From Angomonas deanei (taxonomy: Eukaryota > Euglenozoa > Kinetoplastea > Trypanosomatida > Trypanosomatidae), in NCBI GenBank assembly GCA_903995115.1, contig LR877147.1, forward strand, positions 620,001 through 684,000: a stretch of DNA of 64,000 nucleotides, given 5' to 3'. Position 1 is the stretch's first letter, and every line of letters starts with the position of its first letter. The notes under the pieces were generated by a model. The model worked only from the letters and a program-made list of their open reading frames with translations. It was not told the DNA's origin and made no database searches. Position numbers and translations under genes: made by a program. Below, one piece after another: positions 53,201 through 61,861 of the stretch.

Positions 53201-55458
53201 TCTCCAAGGAGCCGGAGGGGTGGCGACAGGGGATGAAGGCCCCTCTCTACCGCAACGAAACCGGCACCCTCCCCGCGCGGTCTCACACCACCGTGTTGGT
53301 GACGGTGCAGCCGACGGTGGGTATGTGCGAATATATATTTTACGCGCTGTTGAGTGGGCCGGGAACCGATATTTCTGCCATCCCCGACTCCAACTCCGTG
53401 GAGGATATCCGCAAGAACCCTCATTGTGTGCTGACCATGACCGGCACCCGGCCAGCCCTCCAAGTCACTGACGTCCGCTCTCTCACGCTCCTCCGCTCCC
53501 ACCTGTGGGCGGCGCTCTCCCTCAACGACGTCAACCAACAGCTGTCGGCCATGGTGCAGCCAGACGACCTGGACGAGTCCGCCTTTGAGTTCCCTCAGTA
53601 CATTCAAGGGCTCACACCCATACCCATGCAGCTGGGGTGCGGCCACCTCCACGGCAACCCCACGGTGGTCACGCTGCAGCTCACCAACACGGGTGACTGC
53701 GACACCTCCTTCCGTATCCTCTACCCCGGTGAGAGCGATGTACAGCAGGAGACGTGGTTCGTGGTGGACGAGACGCTGAAGGAGGTACAGTACGTGATGG
53801 ACAATAGAATTATGGAGATCACCCCCCGCTCCGGGTGTATCCCGGTCGGTCACTCGATGGAGCTCACCATCGTCTACCGCCGCACACACGTGGGGAAGCA
53901 TGTCCTTCCTTTTCTGCTGCGCGTCGACGAAGGAAAAAAGAGTCTGATCGTGCTGGAGGGCCGCACGGCACCGGCGAGTCGACCGATCCTGTCGACCCCC
54001 AGTCTGAAGGAGCTGACCCCTGTCGCCCTCGGTGACATGGAGCCGCCGATGCAGAGCATCACCCTCGTCAACCCCACTCAGTCCGCCATCCACTACACCG
54101 TGGACCGAGAGGCGATACAGTCGATCACGGAGGAAAACTACGGTTTCCCCGTGCTGCAGTGTGTGAACCCGGTTGGGCGGGTAGAGCCGCGGGGGATGGT
54201 GGAGCTGTCGTGGTACTTCCGCCCGCTAGAGGCCAAGGCCTACACCCTGTATGTACCCATCCAGCTAGACATGATCAGCCTAGACAATGAGGAGGAGGAG
54301 ACCATCACGGTGACGTTTCACGGTCAGGGATTCCACCCCAAGAAGGTGTCCACCCAGGCGGCGAAGCAGCTCGTCGAGGGATCCTTTCTCGCGCTTCCCC
54401 CCACCCCCAGCCTCCGCCTACCCGAGCTGCCCGTCTCCCTCTCCCTTGATGTGTGCTCACTGGGTACAGTCCCATTCTTCTCGCTCCACCGTCGTGTCTG
54501 CACCGTCACCAATCATCACCCGACCGACCGATACTCCTTTCAGTGGGAGGTGGGGCACCACTTCGGGGCGCTCGTGGTGCTCGCCCCGTCCTCTGGTGTG
54601 CTCGGCCCCGGCCAGTCCGTGTCGTGTCGGTTGTGCTTCTACAGCGGAAACTTGAGCCAATTTGTGGAACGTAGCCTCCTGTGTATCATTTCCAATGAAA
54701 CCGTGATTGAACGTGAAATGCACCAGCTGAGCCTAGACCCTTCCGCCAGCCGCGCGTCGGAGGATATATGCATTGTGCACCCCGCCGACGCCAGCAGCAA
54801 GGCCGTCCTCAAGAAGAAGGAAAGAGAGGTGGTGACCGATATCCCGACCCCCTACATGTCCGTCCGGGCCTTGGAAGACAAGCTGCAGTCCACCCTACAA
54901 CAAGGACAGAAGAGAACCCTCAAGCCCGGTGGGGAGGCGGTGGAGCCGGTGATCTGGAATGCGCTAGAACTGCTACTGCAGGTGAATGTGGTACCGTACG
55001 AGGTCTATCAAGCCTCGCACCACGAAGGAGGCACACTCCGCCCCAGACGCTGAGAGGTCTATCAAGCCTCGCACCACAAGGAGGGCACATCGCCCCAGAC
55101 GTTCATTCCCGTGCTCAACTTTGCGAATGCGGTCACGACGCCACACGACAGGGCGGCCGCCAGCCTCGCAAAACCTTCCAACGTGCGACCCGTGCAAGAC
55201 ATTCTCAATGAGCTGTTACGGACGGTCGTGAACCAGCCACAAGTGCGGGAGGCATTCAAACTGCCGTCTACCCCACCGAACATCACCTACAAGGATCTCG
55301 TCGGGCGGGCGTCTAGCAAAACTGGAAAAGGAGGCGTCGTCGGAAGAAAAAAAGGCGCCCCGACGGAGCGGTTCATGTATAATATTATGGAAGAAGTGTT
55401 GGAGAGTGTTGTTTACGACTCCATTGTGAAGGTATCCAACGGGGTCTCCCATAAGTAA
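50203..55458 (+). CDS. CFAP65: CFAP65-like flagellar central-apparatus protein (in-frame stop near the end)
   Basis: A 1,616-residue frame to TGA 55053 that continues in the same frame to 55458, ~1,751 residues in all. The N-terminus has LGIDCPDRLVWKSWDAGEE and IIIKNVDARAQTVFYKLP; CFAP65 has LGVDCPTSLVW and NIVLKNV in the same places. The body is a series of ASH/MSP-type immunoglobulin-like beta domains, with recurrent motifs such as PSEGTLPIGETVQLEVSFTP, PSSGVVGPEERQLVTLFFSP and PSSGVLGPGQSVSCRL. No membrane helix is evident. CFAP65 works with CFAP70, MYCBPAP and others in the C2a projection of the central pair, so the organism should have a motile 9+2 flagellum. The TGA lies at the join of a 54-bp tandem duplication and is probably not a true stop, since conserved-looking sequence continues (MYNIMEEVLESVVYDS). 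Confidence 0.88.
55000..55107 (+). repeat. Imperfect 54-bp tandem duplication near the CFAP65 3' end
   Basis: GAGGTCTATCAAGCCTCGCACCAC begins at 55000 and again at 55054. The two copies differ by a few substitutions and small indels; copy 1 ends in CGCTGA, which creates the in-frame stop. Copy 2 reads EVYQASHHKEGTSPQTF and continues into the C-terminal domain. Confidence 0.85.
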
Positions 55459-55740
55459 AAAAAAAAAAAATTAGATGGGTTTTGTTGTTGTTGTTGTTGT
55501 TTTCTTTCTGGTTAGCGACCCGAGAAACAAAAAAAACAAAATAAAATCCTGTATGTACAAAGCTTTTTTTTGATCATTATAACTGTATCTCTTTCCATGT
55601 ATTTCTCATTGGATATAAGAATGAACCGTGTCTAAAGAAGTGCTACTTCAGATGTATCAAAGAGTAAAAGCAAAAAACTCTCTCATTATCTTCTCCCTTT
55701 TCATTTCATCTACGCTAGTCCCGTAAAGAAGAACGCAACA

Positions 55741-56157
55741 ATGGGTTTCCAAAAGAAGAAGGCTGAGATCTCCATCCGCACCTCCCAGTTCAAGGTGAAC
55801 AAGCTGCTTAACCGCCGCCAGTTCATCGTGGAGGTGACCCACCCCAACTGGTGCGGTACCGTCCCCAGCAAGACCATCCAGGCTAAGATCGCTGCCCTCT
55901 ACAAGGTCCCCGATGCCAACCAGGTGTCCGTCTTCGGCTTCAAGACCAAGTTCGGCGGTGGCAAGACCACTGGCTTCGGTCTCATCTACGACGACATTGC
56001 GTCCCTGAAGCGCATTGAACCCAAGTACCGCAAGGTCCGCATGGGTGTCGGCAAGGGCAAGCTCCCCGCCCGTAAGTCCGTCAAGGAACGCCGCAACCGT
56101 AACAAGAAGCTCCGCGGCTGCGCCAAGGGTAAGTCCCAGGGCTCCAAGAAGAAGTAA
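55741..56157 (+). CDS. RPS24: Ribosomal protein eS24, copy 1
   Basis: A 138-residue protein. ISIRTSQFKVNKLLNRRQFIV, HPNWCGTVPSKTIQAKIA, VFGFKTKFGGGKTTGFGLIYD and KERRNRNKKLRGCAK match eS24 throughout. It is a small-subunit ribosomal protein near the beak and tRNA decoding side, with a basic C-terminal tail. Codons are strongly optimised (C/G third positions), as for a highly expressed gene. The leader has a C/T tract and CTACGCTAG followed by ~24 bases. Confidence 0.97.
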   Translation: MGFQKKKAEISIRTSQFKVNKLLNRRQFIVEVTHPNWCGTVPSKTIQAKIAALYKVPDANQVSVFGFKTKFGGGKTTGFGLIYDDIASLKRIEPKYRKVRMGVGKGKLPARKSVKERRNRNKKLRGCAKGKSQGSKKK

Positions 56158-56372
56158 GCTTTTTTTTGCTTTTCTTCATTCATTCTTTTTTTACGAAGGA
56201 CTCTTTTTATTTCTGTCATTTTAATTTAAATCTTCTATACAAAACAATAATGACCGTTATTGCAATGGTTTCTTGTCATTTGTGGATTGAATTCCGTCTG
56301 TCTGATTAAAGTATTTCTTCAACTCTCTCTACACTTTTTTTTTTTTTAACACTAACACTAACTTCATAGAAA

Positions 56373-56789
56373 ATGGGTTTCCAAAAGAAGAAGGCTGAGA
56401 TCTCTATCCGCACCTCCCAGTTCAAGGTGAACAAGCTGCTTAACCGCCGCCAGTTCATCGTGGAGGTGACCCACCCCAACTGGTGCGGTACCGTCCCCAG
56501 CAAGACCATCCAGGCTAAGATCGCTGCCCTCTACAAGGTCCCCGATGCCAACCAGGTGTCCGTCTTCGGCTTCAAGACCAAGTTCGGCGGTGGCAAGACC
56601 ACTGGCTTCGGTCTCATCTACGACGACATTGCGTCCCTGAAGCGCATTGAACCCAAGTACCGCAAGGTCCGCATGGGTGTTGGCAAGGGCAAGCTCCCCG
56701 CCCGTAAGTCCGTCAAGGAACGCCGCAACCGTAACAAGAAGCTCCGCGGCTGCGCCAAGGGTAAGTCCCAGGGCTCCAAGAAGAAGTAA
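56373..56789 (+). CDS. RPS24: Ribosomal protein eS24, copy 2
   Basis: The protein is identical to copy 1. By eye only two silent differences separate the coding regions (atctcc/atctct and gtcggc/gttggc), while the flanks differ completely just outside the coding region. This pattern points to recent duplication or ongoing gene conversion. Its own T tract (12-13 T at ~56335-56347) and TTCATAG stand only three bases before the ATG, so it is likely spliced and expressed separately. Confidence 0.97.
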   Translation: MGFQKKKAEISIRTSQFKVNKLLNRRQFIVEVTHPNWCGTVPSKTIQAKIAALYKVPDANQVSVFGFKTKFGGGKTTGFGLIYDDIASLKRIEPKYRKVRMGVGKGKLPARKSVKERRNRNKKLRGCAKGKSQGSKKK

Positions 56790-57041
56790 ACCTTCTTCGA
56801 CGGAAGGGGAAGATGAGGGTAAACACCATTTTCATTTTTTCTCATTTTAATTTTAAGTTTCATGTCAAAAAAAAAAAAAGCAGTTCTGACGGGTGTGTTG
56901 TTGATGTTTGGTAATGGCGTGTGTTTATGCTATACTTCTGAATACCTCTCTCTTCTGTTTTTTTTTTTTTTTCCTTTTTAGCTAAGCCATACGTATATCC
57001 TTTTTTGTTTGTTCGTTTTCCCTAAAAAAAAAAAAAAGAAC

Positions 57042-57773
57042 ATGGCGACCAAGGTAGAAAGTCTAAACACCAAAGACGTGGAAACACACCCCCAAACCCG
57101 CGAAGCCTACCTACCCGTCGGCAAGGACGTCAAGTGCCACACCTTCCACTGGACCAGAGCGAACCCCATCTACAAGCTAGAAGGTACCGTCGCCACCCAC
57201 CGAGGTGGTGGCGAAAAACCCTACACTGCCGTCATTGGAGACCTGGAGCTGCTCCCCAACACGGGTAAACACTACTTTGAATATAGAATTAACACCGATA
57301 ACTGTCGCATTGGGTTCTGTACGAGCAGTGCCTATGGTACCGGGAAGGAGCTGAACGATAGAGAGTTCGGGACGGTGCCCCCTAAGGCGGACTCCACCCC
57401 CAACACGCCCACCTACCTGCAGACCATCGGGGCGGTGGCGCCACCGGAGAAATCTTCCGTCGCCGCCTATATGGAGGTCCAGACCGCGAAGGCGTACGTG
57501 AATGGACAGTTCAAGAAACAGCTGTGGCGTCTGTTTGTGGCCAGCAGCGGGGCTACGTTCGGCTTCGTCGTGGACACCAACCTCGGCGTGGTGCAGCTTT
57601 TCGTCGACAAGGTGTACCAAGGATTGTTATTTGATGAGAGTTGTAACCTCAAAGGGGTCCGGCTGTGCCCGTGCGTGGGGATAGCGGGGATGGACATGCA
57701 CAACCGCAATATTGGCGAGTGTAACCTTAATGTGAAAGTGCACGATGTAAAAACGTTTGATGGAGTGTATTGA
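57042..57773 (+). CDS. SPRY-domain protein
   Basis: A 243-residue protein. ATG 57042 follows a 14-A run and GAAC. Most of the chain (~25-230) is one SPRY/B30.2-like beta-sandwich: YTAVIGDLELLPNTGKHYFEY, RIGFCTSSAYGTGKEL, a loop with PTYLQTIGAVAPPEKSS, ATFGFVVDTNLGVVQLFVDK, GLLFDESCNLKGVRLCPCVG. SPRY domains bind protein partners. No second domain such as RING, RYR or ASH2L winged helix is present, so the partner and process cannot be deduced. Confidence 0.8.
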   Translation: MATKVESLNTKDVETHPQTREAYLPVGKDVKCHTFHWTRANPIYKLEGTVATHRGGGEKPYTAVIGDLELLPNTGKHYFEYRINTDNCRIGFCTSSAYGTGKELNDREFGTVPPKADSTPNTPTYLQTIGAVAPPEKSSVAAYMEVQTAKAYVNGQFKKQLWRLFVASSGATFGFVVDTNLGVVQLFVDKVYQGLLFDESCNLKGVRLCPCVGIAGMDMHNRNIGECNLNVKVHDVKTFDGVY

Positions 57774-58174
57774 GAGAGAGAGGAAAAAAAAAAAAACTTT
57801 TTTTGGTGTTGTTATTTGGTGGTTGTCGATCTCTCCTTTTTCACTTTTTTTTTCTTTTTTTGCTTTGAAGTTGGGCAATGTCAGCATTCTGCATTGTGCT
57901 GTCGTTCCGTTAAAACAAAAACAAAAACCCGAATATATTATGTATCACGTTTAGCATTATTAAATCTATTTTGATGTATGTACAATAAAATTGAATTTTT
58001 TACATATCTTTTTTTGTTGTGGTTATGAATTCTACGATTCCCGGGAAAAAAAAATTAAGAAGAAAAGATTCTTGGGTCGATATTTCATTTATTTCATAAT
58101 ACAATCATTCTTTTTTTTTTTTTTATCACTGCTTTTTTTAGAGGAAACAATAAAAAAAAAAAAAATAGGTGAAT
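57774..58174. other. Intergenic region, AT-rich
   Basis: A 401-base gap with several T and A runs, an ACTGCTTTTTTTAG acceptor candidate at ~58127-58140, then a 14-A leader before the DBR1 ATG. No gene was seen. Confidence 0.55.
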
Positions 58175-59802
58175 ATGTCGCAGGCGGCAGAATTCTTTTC
58201 CAAGATCAAAAAGGAAAAGGAAAGTGGCAACTTCAAATCTCTCAGTTCCATCATTGACAATGTACTACAGGCCGAAAATGATGCCAACCCCTCTCCTAGC
58301 GGTAAAAAAAAGACCACCTACCACGTCGCGGTACAAGGCTGCTGCCACGGTGAGCTCCGGCGTATCTACGAGAACTGTCGTCAGCACGAGTTGTCCACCG
58401 GTAAGACGATAGACCTTCTCCTCTGCTGTGGGGACTTTCAGTCGATCCGGGGGGTAGAGAACTTGGATAGCATGGCGGTGCCAGAGAAGCACAAGCGGAA
58501 TGGGGGACTTTCACTACTACTACCACAGCAACAGTCAGACCCCGCGAGAGGTCGGGGAGCGGCGGAACCGTCAGCTAGCCCCGTACCTCACCGTCTTCAT
58601 TGGCGGCAATCACGAGGACTCCGACCTACTGGCGGAGGAGAGCTACGGTGGGTTTGTGGCGCCTAACATTTACTATCTGGGCCACTCCGGGGTGATCCAG
58701 GTGCGCAAGCTGAACGGCGGCGGTGGTGGTCTCGTCATTGCTGGTCTTAGTGGGATCTACAAGGAGCCAGACTACCTCAAGCCGTACCCCCCTCGGCCTT
58801 ACGCCAACGATGAGCACCACAAGCGGTCCGCCTATCACGTACGGGCGATCGAGGTGGAAAAACTACGCAGTTTCGGGGTCTGGGCCACTACCGAACGGCT
58901 GGAGCAGGAGCGGCGGAGTAGGGCGCAGGAGGAGAAGGGGGAGGAAGAACCCCACGACGCGAGGGTGCATTTGTTCCTCTCACACGACTGGCCGGTGGGG
59001 ATCACCGCCTACGGCAACGAGGCACAGCTCATACGGTATAAGCCGTACTTTGCAGAAGATATTAAGCGGGGTGAGTTGGGGAATAAGCGGACGTTCGCGC
59101 TGATGCGACTCTTTCAGCCGGAGTGGTGGTTTGCGGCCCACCTACACTGCCGCTTTCAGGCCACCGTTCAGCACGACGAAGACATCCACACCGGCGACCG
59201 TAAAACCAAATTTGTTGCTCTGGACAAGTGCACCAGGGACAGGGGGTGCGGTGATTTTCTAGACTTCATCGATGTGCAGGTGGACGACAGTGACGGGGAG
59301 GAGACCACGAGGGGGCACCACTCCACCAGCTACAACACCACGGACACCATCCTCCAGCGGCATCCGGTGTGGTTGAGAATTCTCAAAGACGCCCACCCGC
59401 TGGTGGCCAACAACAATGTGAGGGAGTTCAACGTGAACAATGCGTTCCAGGAGACGGCGGTGACGACGGCCGATGGGTCCGACCCGACGGCGGCCCTCAC
59501 CCGCGCGATGGACGCCCCCAACACGTTTGAGTTACTCGAGGCGCTGCGCCTACCCCCGCGCTGCCACTGCAAATGTGTTTCACCGACCGTCGATCCCATC
59601 GGGTAATTCCAGCTTCAGCAGCGTCCCCAATCCCCCCACTCCCGTTCTTCGCTGGCAGCACAGCGTAGACCCGACCGTCCACCACCCTCCAGACAGAAAA
59701 CGAACGCGCGAGGACGACGTGGAGGAAGAAAAGGAACCGAAGGAAAAGGACTCGGCACAAAGTGGCAATCCCGGAGCGCTGGACTGGTTCTCTGCTGTCT
59801 AA
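58175..59802 (+). CDS. DBR1: RNA lariat (Y-branch) debranching enzyme DBR1 (one or two frame breaks)
   Basis: A metallophosphoesterase with VAVQGCCHGEL (the first metal site, usually GCCHGEL), LLCCGDFQSIRG, FIGGNHEDSDL, GLSGIYKEPDY, HLFLSHDWPVGI and WWFAAHLHCRF, in DBR1 order. The frame changes at the five-G run 58502-58506; removing one G gives HKRNGDFHYYYHSN, like the human MQTFYRYYSG stretch. The enzymatic frame then ends at 59606, but a +1 frame continues to 59802 with a basic/acidic tail (DRKRTREDDVEEE, ending LDWFSAV). A second slip near 59570 is therefore likely, giving ~541 residues. DBR1 hydrolyses 2'-5' branches; in a kinetoplastid its main substrate is the Y-shaped by-product of trans-splicing. 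Certainty is high for the family and moderate for the C-terminus. Confidence 0.92.
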
Positions 59803-59969
59803 TTGTTGTGATTATTATAAAGGTAAAGCCACCAGGATTGTGATAGATATCTGACTAGGAACCTTTTTGTGCACCCCAGAGGCGCACTTGTTGAACTTTT
59901 TTTTTTTTCCTCATCTTCTTTATTTTCTGTAGTTTAATCATCTAAAGCAAAAAAAAAAAAAAAACATCC

Positions 59970-61064
59970 ATGTCCAAACTTCAGCACCTATTTCAGCCGC
60001 TCTCGGTCGGCAAGATCACCATCAAGAACCGTTTCGTGATGGCCCCTCTGACCCGCACGAGGGCGGACCTCGACCACATCCCCAAGGAGCCCATGGTGAA
60101 GCACTACGCCGACCGCGCCTCCTTCGGTCTCATCATCGCGGAGGCGACGATGGCCAAGGACGGGTACTCGACGTTTGCCCGCGAGCCCGGGATATACAAC
60201 GAGGACCAGATTGCCGGCTGGAAAAAGGTGACGGACGCCGTTCACGGAAACGGAGGACACATTTACCTCCAAATCCACCACGGCGGCCGATCGACGCTGC
60301 AGGAGAACCTCAAGGAGGGTCTGCAGGTGGAGAGCTGCACGACGCAGGGCATTCAGAAACATGGCACCGCCTTTACCATGTCGGGGGAGAAGAAGCCGTA
60401 CCCGCCGGAGGTGCACGCCTTAACGATCCCTGAGATCAAGGCCATCGTGCAGTGCTTCGTGCAGGCCGCCAAGAACGCCATGAAGGCTGGTTTCGATGGT
60501 GTGCAGGTCCACGGCGCCAACGGCTATTTGCTAGACCAGTTCATCAAGGACAGCTGCAACACCCGCACGGACGAGTACGGCGGGAGCATCCCCAACCGCT
60601 GCCGCCTCCTCCTCGAGATTGTCGATGGTGTCATCCAGGCGATCGGAAAGGAGAACGTGGCGGTCCGCCTCTCCCCGCTCAACACGTACAATGAGGCGGT
60701 AGATAGCAACCCAGAGGAGACGACCAAGTACCTCTGCCAGGAGCTCAGCAAGCGCGAGATTGCCTTTCTGGATGTCCTCCGTGCAGACTTCTTCTCCGCG
60801 ACGGACGGTGTGGCGGACAAGTGGGCCAGAGAGCACTTCAAGGGGTTGTTGTTCAGCGGCGTCGGGATCGGCCCCGAGGAGGCGGAGAAGTACGTCGCCG
60901 AGAAGCGCGCCGATGCGATTTGCTTCGGTAAGCTAGCGATGGCCAACCCCGACCTCCCCGAGCGTGTGCGCCGTGGGGTGCCTCTGAACGAGTTGCGAAT
61001 GGAGAAGCTCTACGGAACGACCGAGGAGGGCTACAATGACTACCCCAAGTGTCCTCAAGAGTAA
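59970..61064 (+). CDS. OYE: Old yellow enzyme / prostaglandin F2-alpha synthase-like flavin reductase
   Basis: A 364-residue TIM-barrel NADPH:flavin oxidoreductase. Motifs are VGKITIKNRFVMAPLTRTRAD, EATMAKDGYS, IYLQIHHGGRS, GFDGVQVHGANGYLLDQF (the His/Asn pair that binds substrate carbonyls), RTDEYGGSIPNRCRLLLEIV, and the FMN-phosphate region ADAICFGKLAMANPDLPERV. There is no targeting sequence at the N-terminus, so it is probably cytosolic. Trypanosoma cruzi OYE makes PGF2-alpha and reduces quinone and nitro drugs; related chemistry is likely here. ATG 59970 follows a T tract, TTTTCTGTAG and a 16-A run. Confidence 0.95.
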   Translation: MSKLQHLFQPLSVGKITIKNRFVMAPLTRTRADLDHIPKEPMVKHYADRASFGLIIAEATMAKDGYSTFAREPGIYNEDQIAGWKKVTDAVHGNGGHIYLQIHHGGRSTLQENLKEGLQVESCTTQGIQKHGTAFTMSGEKKPYPPEVHALTIPEIKAIVQCFVQAAKNAMKAGFDGVQVHGANGYLLDQFIKDSCNTRTDEYGGSIPNRCRLLLEIVDGVIQAIGKENVAVRLSPLNTYNEAVDSNPEETTKYLCQELSKREIAFLDVLRADFFSATDGVADKWAREHFKGLLFSGVGIGPEEAEKYVAEKRADAICFGKLAMANPDLPERVRRGVPLNELRMEKLYGTTEEGYNDYPKCPQE

Positions 61065-61462
61065 AAAGAGAGAAACCGTAAAAAATGTTTCAAAAGGAAC
61101 TGGGTTTTTTTTTTTTTTTAATTACTATTATTATTATTGCTGGTGGCACGTTTGTAGTTTCTTAAAATAAAAAGAAAACCTACAAGTCGTTACTACTTCC
61201 ATCCTTTCCTTCTTTTTTTTATTTATATTATTATTCCATGTCAACCCGCTTTGCTTTCACTGTTTTTTTGTGAGAGAAGGCGAACCGACTTATATTAACT
61301 TTTTTTGAAAAAAAAAAAAAAAAGTAGCGATACATATTTTTATTTTGATGTTGTTGGTGTCTTGAGTTGTCTTATGAGTATAAAATACACAATAACCTCC
61401 CTTTTTTTTTCTCCCCATCGACAGTCAACCGTAGTACCATCCTCACTTTTTTTTTTTTTTTC
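61065..61462. other. Intergenic region with A/T homopolymers
   Basis: A 398-base gap. CCCCATCGACAG (to ~61423) after a T run is a good acceptor for the small gene that follows; its leader then contains a second T run just before the ATG. Nothing else was recognised. Confidence 0.5.
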
Positions 61463-61702
61463 ATGTCCTCCTCGTTTCAAGCGGAAGAGGCGGCGGAAGT
61501 AGCCAAGCTGGAAAAACTACAAAATGAGTTACAGTTAATGTTAGGCGATATCGAGGCACTGGAAAAGGAAGAAAAGTTACTGGAAAAGCAGTTTGGCGGC
61601 AGTGGTCGGCAGAGTGGGGAGGGAGAAAGCTCGGCGCCGAAAAAATTTGCCGCTGCTATTCTTTCTAGTGTCGTGGATGGAGATGATTCCAAGTTTAAAT
61701 GA
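61463..61702 (+). CDS. Small coiled-coil protein, 79 aa
   Basis: ATG 61463 (MSSSFQAEEAAEV) is separated from a 15-T run by a single C. Residues ~8-48 are a heptad-patterned helix (LEKLQNELQLMLGDIEALEK); the rest is Gly/Ser-rich with KKFAAAILSSV. It could be a small subunit of a prefoldin- or kinetochore-like assembly, but no diagnostic motif is present. Confidence 0.6.
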   Translation: MSSSFQAEEAAEVAKLEKLQNELQLMLGDIEALEKEEKLLEKQFGGSGRQSGEGESSAPKKFAAAILSSVVDGDDSKFK

Positions 61703-61861
61703 ATGTATAGGCCATGACGGTGAACTAGAAATGTCGAACACTAATTTCAAAAAAAAAAAATTGCGCCTCCTATGGTGTTTTTGTTATTACACCAGCACAT
61801 GGCCCAATTTTCTTTTTCTCATCTGTTTTCCAAAGCTGTTTCGCATTCCCCAAAAAAAAAG

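Noticed and set aside
53086-54093. 335-codon minus-strand frame within CFAP65
   Set aside because: Antisense shadow of GC-rich coding sequence; the CFAP65 frame has clear domain motifs.
21679-59802. Euplotes-like programmed frameshifting or stop-codon reassignment
   Set aside because: Break sites lack a shared slippery codon plus stop, go in both directions and cluster at homopolymers; all three stop codons end intact conserved genes.
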